Program-made: the position numbers and the translations under genes | Notes under the pieces: model-generated | Database searches by the model: none | What the model saw: the letters and a program-made list of their open reading frames with translations, nothing else | What the model was told of the DNA's origin: nothing | Shown here: positions 42,740 through 51,980 of the stretch, one piece after another | How positions within the stretch are numbered: position 1 is the stretch's first letter | Layout: every line of letters starts with the position of its first letter | Source: Streptomyces sp. NBC_01803 | Lineage (GTDB): Bacteria; Actinomycetota; Actinomycetes; Streptomycetales; Streptomycetaceae | Reading direction: 5' to 3' | Assembly: GCF_035917415.1 (NCBI RefSeq) | Contig: NZ_CP109073.1 | Coordinates: forward strand, 4,572,501-4,636,500 | Length of the DNA stretch: 64,000 bases

Positions 42740-43684
42740 TCACCGGGTGGCGTCCAGCGACAGCTTCCCGACGTGCGTGCGCGCGGCCATGGCCGAGTGA
42801 GCGGCCGAGGCGTCGCCGAGGGCGTAGACACCGCCGGTCACCGGCTTCAGCCATCCCTCGCGGACCGCTCCGAACAGCGCCTCGATGCTGGTCGGCAAGG
42901 CGTCACGGTCGCTGTACAGGTTCGGCAGCCCGAAGCCGGAGACGGTGATTGACTTCTCAATGAGGAACCGGGACGGAAGGTCGGACATCTGTCCGGAGGC
43001 GTATCCGTAGACGACCAGCCGGCCGTGCGGCGCCAAGGCCCCGAGGATCGCGGGCAGGACGGGGCCGCCCGTCATCTCCAGGGCGACGTGCACGGGGCCG
43101 CCGGCGCCCTCGGTGATCTCTTCGGTGAGGTTGGCCGATCCGGAGTCCACGGCGGCATCGGCCCCGAGGTCACGGGCGAGTCGGCGCTTTTCCTCCGTGC
43201 TGGCGAGCGCGATGACCTTGGCTCCGGCCTGCTTGGCCAACTGGACGGCGAGCGACCCGACTCCACCTGCTGCGGCGGGGATCACGACCGTCTGTCCCGA
43301 CTTCAGTTCGGCGGAGGTGAAGAGGAGGTGCCAGGCTGACTGGCCCTGAAGAGCAAGGGTGATGGCCTGCTCGTCGGTGATGTCGTCCGGGACGGCCCAG
43401 GCCGTGCGGTGGTGAACGAGAGCCTTCTCGGCATAGCCTCCGCCCCGGGTGAGCCCGACGAAGCGCCGCCCGTCGGCGGCGGTGCCGACCACCTCGTTGC
43501 CGGGGATGTAGGGGAGTTCCACCGGGCTGATGTAGTCGTTGTTCCGCACGTGCATGTCGGCGTAATTCACGCCGGCTCGATGGACGTCGATCAGATGATG
43601 AGCGGGGCGCTGCTGCGGATCCGGGACCTCGGTCAGTTGAAGTACCTCGGGCCCGCCGAACTCCTTCATGGTGATAGCGCGCAC
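42740..43684 (-). CDS. Quinone oxidoreductase-type NADPH-dependent MDR enzyme
   Basis: A 314-residue zinc-free member of the medium-chain dehydrogenase/reductase family. The GroES-like N-terminal domain includes AGVNYADMHVRNNDY. The Rossmann motif is AAAGGVGSLAVQLAKQAGAKVI. QGQSAWHLLF and YGYASGQ are typical of QOR proteins. It reduces quinones or enones with NADPH. Base composition is less GC-extreme than in genes left of rnpB. The paired inverted repeats upstream (43775-43834) are candidate operators. Confidence 0.9.
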   Translation of the reverse strand: MRAITMKEFGGPEVLQLTEVPDPQQRPAHHLIDVHRAGVNYADMHVRNNDYISPVELPYIPGNEVVGTAADGRRFVGLTRGGGYAEKALVHHRTAWAVPDDITDEQAITLALQGQSAWHLLFTSAELKSGQTVVIPAAAGGVGSLAVQLAKQAGAKVIALASTEEKRRLARDLGADAAVDSGSANLTEEITEGAGGPVHVALEMTGGPVLPAILGALAPHGRLVVYGYASGQMSDLPSRFLIEKSITVSGFGLPNLYSDRDALPTSIEALFGAVREGWLKPVTGGVYALGDASAAHSAMAARTHVGKLSLDATR

Positions 43685-43774
43685 ACTTCTCCCTGGCTTC
43701 GATTAGTGGGGGTCGGCTTTCTGGGGCAGCATAATGCATGATCGGCCGTCGTCGCAGGTGTGCCACCGGTGGGT

Positions 43775-43834
43775 CATTTCTCACGTGGCGAGAAATGGGT
43801 GTCGACTGTTCGGATGATTTCTCGCCACGTGAGA
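43775..43834. repeat. Pair of inverted 18-bp repeats, each itself a partial dyad
   Basis: TCTCACGTGGCGAGAAAT (43779-43796) and its exact complement (43817-43834) are separated by 20 bp. The first copy extends to an 8+7+8 dyad (CATTTCTC/GAGAAATG). The arrangement, about 90 bp upstream of the oxidoreductase start, fits two binding sites for one dimeric regulator. A cruciform or transposon end is the alternative. Confidence 0.6.
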
Positions 43835-44057
43835 TTTGCCCGGAGCCCGGAACATGGATGCGCCGCTGCTCATTGACGCTGGAGGCTCGGCAGGGTAAGA
43901 AGTGAGGTCAGAGGCCGGATCCTGGCGCATCGGGGCATCCTTGCGTTGCTCCGGTCGGTGACACGAGGAATGCGTGGGCAGAGCGGCACGCTTTCTTCTC
44001 GCCGAGTGAATGCATTCATGACGTGGTCGACGTATTCGGTCGTTTCGGAGGCTGGCT

Positions 44058-44438
44058 GTGATCGCGGTTCCAGAGATTAGTGATGCGGCCGTGCTGGCCG
44101 AGAGCGAGTGCGGGAACAATGATGTGCTGTCCCAGAACCAGTGGCCGAGTTTCCGAACACAGAAAGAGTGCGCGCCACAAGGAGGGGCGACCCAGTCGGG
44201 TGAGGCAGCTCCGGGCGCGGCGATGGTCTGCTTGGGCATGGCCGGTGGCGAGCTTCTGGTTCTCCCGCTCACCGCTGATCCGGGGGAGGTGGCCGTCGAA
44301 CCGCGCTTCGATCGGCTTTGTGCGGAGGACGCCCATTCCGACGTGGGCGATGCGTTGCACTGGCTGATGCCGAGTCTGTCTCGAGCGCTGATCTCGGAGG
44401 TGCTCGGACTGGGCTCTCGCCGCAGCGACGGTTGTTGA
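44058..44438 (+). CDS. Possible small hypothetical protein
   Basis: An open frame of 126 residues from a GTG in a 790-bp stretch between the oxidoreductase and the XRE-type regulator. The local GC content is lower than in neighbours and third-position bias is weak. I see no motifs and no good ribosome binding site. The surrounding bases (43835-44478) hold nothing else recognisable. It may be non-coding. Confidence 0.25.
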   Translation: MIAVPEISDAAVLAESECGNNDVLSQNQWPSFRTQKECAPQGGATQSGEAAPGAAMVCLGMAGGELLVLPLTADPGEVAVEPRFDRLCAEDAHSDVGDALHWLMPSLSRALISEVLGLGSRRSDGC

Positions 44439-44477
44439 AGACCAGGAACGCCCGTTCGCACAAGGAAGGTGGGCCGG

Positions 44478-45248
44478 TTACCGGTCACTGGGGAGGCTGT
44501 CCTCCACGCGATGGAGGTGTTCGATCATGGAGAGGACGGCCCGCTGGCTCGCTTCGGACAGTTCCGAGGCAGCCACGGCGATGTCACGCACAGCCTTCTT
44601 CTCGAGGGCCTCCAGGACGGCAGGCTGATTTAGGGTGATGGCGGCGGTGTGCAAACTGTCGCTGCGTAGGCGTGCAGCGAGCCGGATGAGTTCGCGCACT
44701 TTCTCATCCTGTAGTGCCCTCATCAGATCAACGCCGTCGACGGCCTGGCGGAGGGCTTGGCGCTGGCTCGTGCTGAGTGTGGCCAGACGCAGAGCCGTTT
44801 CGCGTTCCTCCTCGTCTGCGAGGCCATCCAGCATGCGCAATCTGCCGAGCAGGTTCTGGATCACGGGTAGGTCGGCAGGGGCGTTCGTGACCCCCATGAG
44901 CTTGATGCTGCGGACGCCCCGCTGTTTGAGGGCTTGCAGCAGCTCCAGTTCGGCGTCCAACTGTTCGAAATCAGCCTCCTCATCAGCGAGGTAGGGGACG
45001 GGGACCTTGAAATACCGGGCGAGCGCCTGCAGGTGGTGGAGCTTCGGATTGGTCGTCCGTCCCGTCGCCAGCTCCCAGAAGCAGGGCCCAGAAATACTGA
45101 CACCGGTCTCCTGCGACACCTGGCGTGCCGTCATGTCGTATGACGGCGGCTGCTCGCCGTTCGGCGTCTTCAGTTCACGCAGCCACTGAAGCTTCTGTGC
45201 GAGGGTGCCCTGTTTTCTTCTTGCTCGGTACTCAGCGGTATCAGGCAT
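44478..45248 (-). CDS. XRE-type helix-turn-helix regulator
   Basis: The protein has 256 residues from an ATG at 45248 (a TTG one codon upstream is an alternative; AGGAGGG lies before both). The helix-turn-helix occupies residues about 14-85: MTARQVSQETGVSISGPCFW, then LATGRTTNPKLHHLQALARYFKVPVPYL. The remaining roughly 170 residues are helical, ending with LSEASQRAVLSMIEHLHRVE. Similar proteins in streptomycetes resemble the EspR-like nucleoid/secretion regulators. It lies near the Rhs toxin gene, but linkage is only positional. Confidence 0.82.
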   Translation of the reverse strand: MPDTAEYRARRKQGTLAQKLQWLRELKTPNGEQPPSYDMTARQVSQETGVSISGPCFWELATGRTTNPKLHHLQALARYFKVPVPYLADEEADFEQLDAELELLQALKQRGVRSIKLMGVTNAPADLPVIQNLLGRLRMLDGLADEEERETALRLATLSTSQRQALRQAVDGVDLMRALQDEKVRELIRLAARLRSDSLHTAAITLNQPAVLEALEKKAVRDIAVAASELSEASQRAVLSMIEHLHRVEDSLPSDR

Positions 45249-45581
45249 CAACGGCTCTGCCCTCCTTCCTGGCGGCGGTCAATCGTCGAATCCGCGGTGG
45301 GTACGACCGGACATGCTGACCCTATGCCGGTGTCCGAACGTTTCCGGCTCACGACGGCCGGGCTGCGCCGAAACATCGATGGGCACGGCGGTTTATGGCT
45401 CGTGGGGGCGTCAGACTGGCTCGGTTCCGTGCCCAAGCGGCGCCATCATCGTCTGCTCAGCTTGGTCTGTCGCCGCGGGCATGGCCTGCGTTGCCGTGTT
45501 CACCACTCGGCGCGTTGGAGCATGCCCCGCTCCTGCCCTGGACGTGGCTGGTCCAGGCCCGAACCCGGGAAGCATCGTCTG

Positions 45582-45956
45582 CTACGGGACGCGCTGTGCG
45601 TGGGACAGGACGAGCATGTCGGCGACGAAGCAGGTCACTTCGCCCTGTGCATCGCGCCCGATCCACACCGGGTAGCAGCCGTCCCCGTACCCGCTGGGAT
45701 AGCGATCAGGTTGCCCTCCTCGCCGGTGACGGTGCAGATGCCCTCGTCGGTTTCGGTGAAGTACGGCGGGGTCTGCCCCTGGGGGCCGAAGCGCTGTTCG
45801 GTGACCTCCGCGAACGGCGCGTCACTGCGGCACGTCCTGCGCTGGGTCAAACGCCCTGAAGTCCCCGCGCCCCGGCAGATCCTCCAGCACCACCCGGGCG
45901 CCGGCCCGCAGTGGGCCGAGGCCCTGCTCGATGCCCCGGGCCGCGAATGTGACCAT
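45582..45956 (-). pseudogene. Frameshifted DUF4241 gene
   Basis: An ATG at 45956 with a strong GAGAGGAG ribosome binding site opens MVTFAARGIEQGLGPLRAG and runs 44 codons to a stop. The sequence then continues in the next frame (FAEVTEQRFGPQGQTPPYF, then TVTGEEGNLIAIP). After a second shift it resumes as GYGDGCYPVWIGRDAQGEV, then CFVADMLVLSHAQRVP and a natural stop. The last part is the DUF4241 hallmark. The second shift is explained by one missing C in ATCCC(C)AGC. It is a decayed gene, or less likely a sequencing error at two sites. Confidence 0.65.
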
Positions 45957-45984
45957 GAGCAAACTCCTCTCCACCTGAACAGCC

Positions 45985-46014
45985 TTGCGACCCTGGGAAA
46001 AACACGACTAGATT
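45985..46014 (+). promoter_or_regulatory. Candidate promoter of the Rhs toxin gene
   Basis: TTGCGA (45985-45990) and TAGATT (46009-46014) are separated by 18 bp and lie just upstream of the Rhs gene. The transcription start would fall near 46021, which argues against using the GTG at 46018 as start codon. Confidence 0.5.
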
Positions 46015-46053
46015 CCCGTGGGTAGTCGGGTGATCACATCGGGGGCGTGGGTG

Positions 46054-49000
46054 GTGCGTGCTTCGGACTGGAGTCCGGTCGACATGGACTCCGACCCCAC
46101 ACCGGGCCGGCCGGATGAGGTCCGGGAGCTGGCGGAGGAGCTGCAGGAGTTCGCCGACAACGTCGGTGAGGCGCTGGGGAAGATCCGGGGCATGGCCTCG
46201 GACCGGGCCGTGCTCGACTGGGCCGGACTGACCGCCGACGCGTTCCGCACCGAGTTCGACGGCGTGCCGGAGAACCTGACCAAGCTGCAGACCTCCTACG
46301 ACATGGCCGCCGATGCCCTCGCACGCTACTGGCCGAAGCTGGAAAGCGCCCAGGCGCTGGCCGACCGCGCTCTGGAGCGGGCGATCGCCGCCCAGGCCGA
46401 TCTCCAGGCCGCGCAGGGAGAGTTGGCCGATGGGCAGGACTGGGTGTCCCGGGCGGGGGACGAGGCCGAGCGGCTTCAGGACCAGGCGAGGCGGGAGAGC
46501 ACGCCCGAGCCGCCGTCGGAGGAGGATGTCCGCACGGCGGTGCGGGATCACCAGGCAGCTGAGGCGGCCGCCACCGCCGCCCAGGGCAGGGTCTCCGCGG
46601 CGGAGGACGCCCTGGCCGCCGCGCGGGAACTGGCGCGGCAGGCCCAGGAGATGCGGGAGGAAGCCGCCCGCGAGTGCGCCCGGGACATCGACGCCGCCTC
46701 CGACGCGGGGATCCACAACCGCCGCTGGTGGGAACGCGCGATCGACTGGGTCCGCGACAACTGGGACACCATCGTGGACGTCTGCAAGCTGATCGTCGCC
46801 GTCCTCGGCGTGGTCGTCATGATCATCGGCGGTCCGCTGGCGTGGGTCGTGCTGGCCGCCGCCCTGATCGTGCTGGCGGACACCCTGGTGAAGTACGCCA
46901 GAGGCCAAGCCACACTGCTCGATGTCGCCTTCGCGGCTTTGGACTGCATCCCGGGCATGAAGGGCCTCACCACGCTGGGCGGCCTCGCCCGGGGCATGCG
47001 TTCCCTGGCTACAACGGGCATGCGCGGCCTGCGGCAGGGCGTGCTGGGCATGGGGCGGGCTGTGCGCCGGATGGGCCGGTCCGGGGACAACCTGGTCTGC
47101 CGGACCGACCCGATCGACATGGCCACCGGCGAGATGGTCATGTCGGCGGTCGACGTTGAACTTCCCGGTGTGCTGCCGCTGGTGCTGGAGCGCCACCACC
47201 GCACGAGCCTGCGCGAGGGCACCTGGTTCGGCCCGTCCTGGGCGTCCACTCTCGATCAGCGGCTGGTACTGGACGAGGCCGGGCTGCGGTTCGTCACCGC
47301 GGACGGCATGGTCCTGGACTACCCCCGGCCCCTGCCCGATGAGCCGGTCATGCCGGTGGAAGGCCCCCGCTGGGGGCTGTTTTGGAACGGCGATCCCGGC
47401 ACGGCGATGACCGTCCACCAGCCCGGGACCGGCCGCACCCTGCACTTCGCCCCCGTCCCCGGCAGGCTCGGCGGCGAACTGCCCCTGACCGCGATCACCG
47501 ACCGCAACAACAACACTGTCCGCGTCACGTACGACGCGAGCGGTGCCCCGGCCGAGGTCGTCCACGACGGCGGCTACCGCATCGGCGTCACCACCGAGGC
47601 GGGCCGGATCACCGCCTACCGCCTGCTCAACGGTCCCGACCAGCCGCTCCTGCTGCGCTTCGGCTACGACGAGCACGGCAACCTCGCCCAGATATACAAC
47701 TCCTCCGGCCTGCCGCACACGTTCGGCTACGACGACCGTCACCGCATCACCGGCTGGGAGGACCGCAACGGCACCTGGTACCGGTACACCTACGACGACG
47801 AAGGCCGCTGCGCCGCCACCGACGGCACCGGCGGATTCCTCAGCAGCCGCATCGTCTACGACACCGACACCCACCGCACGCTGTTCACCGATTCCCTCGG
47901 CCACACCACCGTCTACCAGTTCAACGACAGCTACCAACTCACCACCGAAACCGACCCACTCGGCCACCACACCAGCCGGGAATGGGACCGGTACGACCGG
48001 CTGCGTGCCGTCACCGATCCCCTTGGCCAGACGACCCGTTACAGGTACGACGAGCGGGGATGGCCGGCCGTCATCAGCCGGCCGGACGGCTCGCAGGAGG
48101 TCGCGGAGAACAATGAGCTGGGCCTGCCCGTATCGGTCACCCGAGCCGACGGACACGTCTGGCAGATGGAATACGACGCGCGCGGCAACCTGACTGCCGA
48201 GACCGCTCCCACTGGCGCCCGCACGTCGTACCGCTACAACACCATCGGCACGGTCAATGCCATCACCGACACCGCAGGTCGAACGGTGCTGCTGGAGACC
48301 GACGCGGCAGGCATGCCCGTGGCGTCCACCGACGCCCAGGGAGCACGGACACGGTACGAGCGCGACGCATTCGGCAGACTTGTCGCGCAGGTCGGACCGG
48401 ACGGGCAGCAGACGCGGTACAGGTGGACACCCGAGGGCAAGCTCAGCCATCGCGTACTCCCCGACGGAACCGACGAGCGGCGGGTCTACGACCCGGAGGG
48501 CAACCTCGTCGAACACATCGACACCGCCGGGCGGGCGACACGTTTCGCGTACACCGGCTTCGACCTGCCCGCGACGCGGATCGACCCGGACGGCTCACGG
48601 CTGGAGTTCACCTACGACACCGAGCTGCGGCTGACGTCGGTGACCAACCAACTCGGCTCCACCTGGAGGTACTTCTACGACGCGGTCGGCCGACTGTCCG
48701 GCGAGGAGGACTTCGGCGGACGCGCTCAGTGCTACCGGCACGACGAGGCCGGACGACTCGCCGAAGTGATCAACGGCGCGGGCGAGTCCACGAGGTACGT
48801 ACGAAACCACCTCGGCAAGATCGTGGCACAGCACACACCCGAGGACGTCGTCACCTATGCCTACGACCCGCTCGGCAATGTGCGCCACGTGCACAGCCGA
48901 GACGTGGAGCTGACGTACGAGCGCGACGCGGTTGGACGAGTGCTCGCCGAGACCTGCAACGGCGCCACCGTCCGCACGACGTACGACGTGCTGGGCAGGC

Positions 49001-50604
49001 GAGTCCGACGGGTGACACCCTCCGGCGCCGAGAGCCTGTGGGAGTACGACGGCCGAGACCGCCCAGTGCTGTTGCGCACAGCGGGCCGGACGGTCACCTT
49101 CGCCTACGACGCCGCCGGCCGGGAGGTCGAACGGCGAGCGGGAAGTTCCGTCCTTGCCCAGACCTGGGACGACCTGGACAGGCTCAGCACCCAGACGCTC
49201 ACCACCGACTTGGCCCTGGAAGAGCCGCGACGTGTGCAGCACAGGGCATACGGCTACCGGTCGGACGGCACGATCGGCACAATCCGCGACCTACTGCGCG
49301 GCGACCGCGACATCGCCACCGACCGGGCCGGGCGCGTCACCGAAGTGCAGGCGGCGACGTGGACGGAACGCTACGCGTACGACGCCGCGGGCAATCTCAT
49401 GCAGGGGCAATGGCAGGACAGCCAGCCCACGCGGCCCGCCTCCCCGAACGGGACGGCTCACGCCGCCGGGAACGTCAGCTACGAGTACGACGCCCAGGGC
49501 CGCGTCGTGGTGCGGCGCAAGAAGCGGCTGTCACGGAAGCCGGACGTCTGGCGCTACACCTGGGACAGCCAGGACCGGCTGGTCACGGTGATCACCCCGG
49601 ACGGCACCCGCTGGACATACCGGTACGACCCGTTCGGGCGCCGGACAGCGAAACAACGCCTCGGCCCGGACGGCGAGACCGTGGTGGAAGAGGTCCGTTT
49701 CGCCTGGGACGGCTTCATGCCGGCCGAGCAGCTCACGCTCTCGGGCGACGAGACACTGCGGTGCACCGTCTGGGACTGGGAACGCGACCGGTTCAGCCCC
49801 GTCACCCAGATCGAGCGCGTCGCCCCGCGCGACCGCCCGCAAGAGTGGATCGACGAGCAGTTCTACTCCATCGTCACCGACTTGGTCGGCACCCCCGCCG
49901 AACTGATCGACGAGCAGGGCGAACTGGCCTGGTACCTCCGCACCACGGTCTGGGGAGCGGCACTGAGTACTGCCCCCGAGTCGGATCGCGCTTACTGCCC
50001 CCTCCGGTTCCCGGGCCAGTACCACGATCCTGAGACGGGCCTGAACTACAACTACCACCGCCACTACGACCCGGAGACCGGCCAGTACGCATCCGTGGAT
50101 CCGCTGGGCCTCGCCGCGGGCCCCAATCCACGGGCCTACGTGCCGAATCCGTTCACGGCCCTGGACCCGCTCGGCCTCGCGCCCGACTGCGAGCAGGCCC
50201 TTCAGGCCGCACGCAACTGGGCCGATGTCGAACAAGCCCGACCGGGCGCGAACAAGCACACCAGACCGACCAGCGCAGCCGGACTCTCGGTTCCGGGCCA
50301 CCAGGGCACCTTCAGCGGCGCGAGCGTCAAGGGCGGCGGAGACCACCCCGACCTGCACCCGGATGTCCAAGCCGCCTACGATCGGGTGCCGGCAGAGCAA
50401 CGGGCACCGGGCAACCAGCATGGTCGGTGCGGTGAAGCGGAAGCACTGTCGAACGCGCTGCATGCTGGGGTCGATCCACGCGGTGGTGCCATGGCCGCTG
50501 TGAACGTTCGAGCACCAGGCAACCCGGCGCACGGCACGCCGAAACCCCCCTGCAATTCGTGTCAGCATGTTCTCGATCAATTCGGAATCACGGCGGTAAC
50601 CTAG
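46054..50604 (+). CDS. Rhs/YD-repeat polymorphic toxin with YwqJ-like deaminase tip
   Basis: The protein has 1,516 residues from a GTG at 46054 (GGGGG eight bases upstream). Residues 1-210 are a helical WXG100-like export domain (SDWSPVDMDSDPTPG, then LDWAGLTADAFRTEFDGVP). A hydrophobic pair of helices lies near 245-290. A DUF6531-type segment (CRTDPIDMATGEMVM) opens the shell of many YD repeats (about 360-1370). The core ends at DPETGQYASVDPLGLAAGPNP. The roughly 150-residue tip after the last DPLGL has RCGEAEAL and PPCNSCQHVLDQFGI, the C-x-E and CxxC zinc site of YwqJ-family deaminases. It is probably secreted by the type VII system and edits nucleic acid or nucleotides in rivals. Confidence 0.9.
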   Translation: MRASDWSPVDMDSDPTPGRPDEVRELAEELQEFADNVGEALGKIRGMASDRAVLDWAGLTADAFRTEFDGVPENLTKLQTSYDMAADALARYWPKLESAQALADRALERAIAAQADLQAAQGELADGQDWVSRAGDEAERLQDQARRESTPEPPSEEDVRTAVRDHQAAEAAATAAQGRVSAAEDALAAARELARQAQEMREEAARECARDIDAASDAGIHNRRWWERAIDWVRDNWDTIVDVCKLIVAVLGVVVMIIGGPLAWVVLAAALIVLADTLVKYARGQATLLDVAFAALDCIPGMKGLTTLGGLARGMRSLATTGMRGLRQGVLGMGRAVRRMGRSGDNLVCRTDPIDMATGEMVMSAVDVELPGVLPLVLERHHRTSLREGTWFGPSWASTLDQRLVLDEAGLRFVTADGMVLDYPRPLPDEPVMPVEGPRWGLFWNGDPGTAMTVHQPGTGRTLHFAPVPGRLGGELPLTAITDRNNNTVRVTYDASGAPAEVVHDGGYRIGVTTEAGRITAYRLLNGPDQPLLLRFGYDEHGNLAQIYNSSGLPHTFGYDDRHRITGWEDRNGTWYRYTYDDEGRCAATDGTGGFLSSRIVYDTDTHRTLFTDSLGHTTVYQFNDSYQLTTETDPLGHHTSREWDRYDRLRAVTDPLGQTTRYRYDERGWPAVISRPDGSQEVAENNELGLPVSVTRADGHVWQMEYDARGNLTAETAPTGARTSYRYNTIGTVNAITDTAGRTVLLETDAAGMPVASTDAQGARTRYERDAFGRLVAQVGPDGQQTRYRWTPEGKLSHRVLPDGTDERRVYDPEGNLVEHIDTAGRATRFAYTGFDLPATRIDPDGSRLEFTYDTELRLTSVTNQLGSTWRYFYDAVGRLSGEEDFGGRAQCYRHDEAGRLAEVINGAGESTRYVRNHLGKIVAQHTPEDVVTYAYDPLGNVRHVHSRDVELTYERDAVGRVLAETCNGATVRTTYDVLGRRVRRVTPSGAESLWEYDGRDRPVLLRTAGRTVTFAYDAAGREVERRAGSSVLAQTWDDLDRLSTQTLTTDLALEEPRRVQHRAYGYRSDGTIGTIRDLLRGDRDIATDRAGRVTEVQAATWTERYAYDAAGNLMQGQWQDSQPTRPASPNGTAHAAGNVSYEYDAQGRVVVRRKKRLSRKPDVWRYTWDSQDRLVTVITPDGTRWTYRYDPFGRRTAKQRLGPDGETVVEEVRFAWDGFMPAEQLTLSGDETLRCTVWDWERDRFSPVTQIERVAPRDRPQEWIDEQFYSIVTDLVGTPAELIDEQGELAWYLRTTVWGAALSTAPESDRAYCPLRFPGQYHDPETGLNYNYHRHYDPETGQYASVDPLGLAAGPNPRAYVPNPFTALDPLGLAPDCEQALQAARNWADVEQARPGANKHTRPTSAAGLSVPGHQGTFSGASVKGGGDHPDLHPDVQAAYDRVPAEQRAPGNQHGRCGEAEALSNALHAGVDPRGGAMAAVNVRAPGNPAHGTPKPPCNSCQHVLDQFGITAVT

Positions 50605-50605
50605 A

Positions 50606-51058
50606 GTGAGTAACGAAGGCCAGCAGCGATGGTCCACCTTGACCGAGCAGGTGTTGCGGGATGCGGGCTGGTTTCCCGGCCGGTCGGTGACAACCACGGA
50701 GTGGGAAAACGTTCTGCGTGAGTCCGGCGATTTCGAGATGCACGAGGCGGCTCGGCTGTTTCTCACCGAGTTCGGCGGGCTGGAGATCAACCAGGAAGGG
50801 CCGGGCAAGAATATGGCCCGTTCGCCGTTTCGGCTCGACCCAACCGTGGCCAAGTGGGACGAGGAAATCTTCGATGTGCTGAGTGAGGAGGCCGGAGTCT
50901 ACCTCTACCCCATCGGCGATGCCTTTCGCCGCAACCAATACCTGGGTATTGCCGCAGACGGCGCCGTCTACCTGGGGATGGACAGCGTCATGTTGCTGGC
51001 GCGATCTCCCGATCGGGCGTTGGAGAACCTTATCGAGGGAATCCAGGGCGAGCAGTAG
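50606..51058 (+). CDS. SUKH-type (SUKH-3-like) immunity protein
   Basis: The protein has 150 residues from a GTG one base after the toxin stop. The alpha/beta SUKH fold is indicated by VLRDAGWFPGRSV, FLTEFGGLEI, VYLYPIGDAFRRNQYLGIAADGAVYL and the final RALENLIEG. SUKH proteins neutralise nuclease- and deaminase-type toxins by binding the toxic tip. The immediate 3' position makes it the cognate antidote of the deaminase tip. GC content is clearly lower than in housekeeping genes, as is usual for exchanged toxin cassettes. Confidence 0.88.
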   Translation: MSNEGQQRWSTLTEQVLRDAGWFPGRSVTTTEWENVLRESGDFEMHEAARLFLTEFGGLEINQEGPGKNMARSPFRLDPTVAKWDEEIFDVLSEEAGVYLYPIGDAFRRNQYLGIAADGAVYLGMDSVMLLARSPDRALENLIEGIQGEQ

Positions 51059-51436
51059 GCGGCACGTGGCATCGGCTTCTGGAACGGCCGGACCTCGCCG
51101 CCCCGGCGTCCTGGGCGGTAACGGTGGGGGACGCCCGAGCGCACGCGGTTCGAGTTCGTAGCCAGGCTGGATGGCTTCCTCTGTGCGCTGTTCTCCCGGT
51201 GGATCACGGGCTGGGGGCGTCGGGTCCAGGTTGTCGCCGTGCACGTGGCCTGCTGGGTTTTCCGTAGGCGGCCCGTGGCGTGCCTCCGTGTTGCCTTCCG
51301 ATGGGCGGGAGTCGGTACGGGTTCGCCCGGGGTGGCTGTTCTTGGCCGGGTGGGGGCGTTGATCCCGGGGATGCGGGGTGGGGTGTGGTCGGGTGGGCCG
51401 GGGCGGAACAGGCGGTGGGCGGTCGCGAGGCGGGGA
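51059..51436. other. Non-coding gap between immunity gene and IS256 remnant
   Basis: There is no open frame with coding bias, no hairpin stronger than chance and no repeat. The DNA is G-rich on the plus strand near its right end. It may be debris from earlier cassettes. Confidence 0.5.
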
Positions 51437-51980
51437 GTGTCTAATCAACGGCGGATCTGATGATCAAGGAGACGCCAGATGGCCGAGACCCCTGCTGAGC
51501 GCGAGCTCGCTGGGCTGCCGGTGGAGACGCCGTCGAGTGCGGCGACGGATGAACAGTTGATCGCGATGCTCGTGGGCCGGGTCCGCGGCGAGGGTTTGCA
51601 GCTCACCGGTGAGGGCGGGCTGCTGCGGCAGCTGACCAAGCGCGTGCTGGAGTCCGCCCTGGAGGGTGACATCACCGACCATGTCGGCTACGACAAGCAC
51701 GACGCGGCCGGGAAGAACAGCGGCAACAGCCGCAACGGCACCCGCGCCAAGACTGTGCTGACCGATGTCGGCCCGGTCGAGGTGAAGGTGCCCCGCGACA
51801 CCGCCGGCACCTTCGAACCGCAGATCGTGCGCAAGCGGCAGCGACGCCTGACCGGCGTCGACGAGATGGTGCTGTCCCTGTCGGCCAAGGGCCTCACCCA
51901 CGGGGAGATCTCCGCGCACCTGGCCGAGGTCTACGGCGCGGAGGTGTCCAAGCAGACCATCTCCACGATCACCGACAGTC
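51437..51980 (+). mobile_element. IS256-family element, 5' part only
   Basis: The left end carries GAGTGTCTAATCAACGGC and a GATCAAGGAGACGCC leader typical of IS256 elements in streptomycetes. A transposase frame starts at ATG 51479. About 165 N-terminal residues are present (LTKRVLESALEGDITDHVGY, then NGTRAKTVLTDVGPVEVKVPRD, then EISAHLAEVYGAEVSKQTISTITD). The homology stops at 51978-51980, where an IS110 element begins. The catalytic DDE core is absent from the window, so it is inactive. Confidence 0.85.

Noticed and set aside
43784..44488. A 235-codon minus-strand frame between the inverted repeats and the XRE-type gene
   Set aside because: Codon use shows no third-position bias, it has no ribosome binding site, and it runs through the inverted-repeat region and into the neighbouring gene.
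45847..48516. An 889-codon open frame on the minus strand opposite the Rhs gene
   Set aside because: Composition is typical of an antisense shadow and the Rhs frame on the plus strand has clear YD repeats throughout.
51171..51460. Short open frames between the immunity gene and the IS256 remnant
   Set aside because: They are under 75 codons, Trp/Gly/Arg-rich and without a ribosome binding site or recognisable motif.
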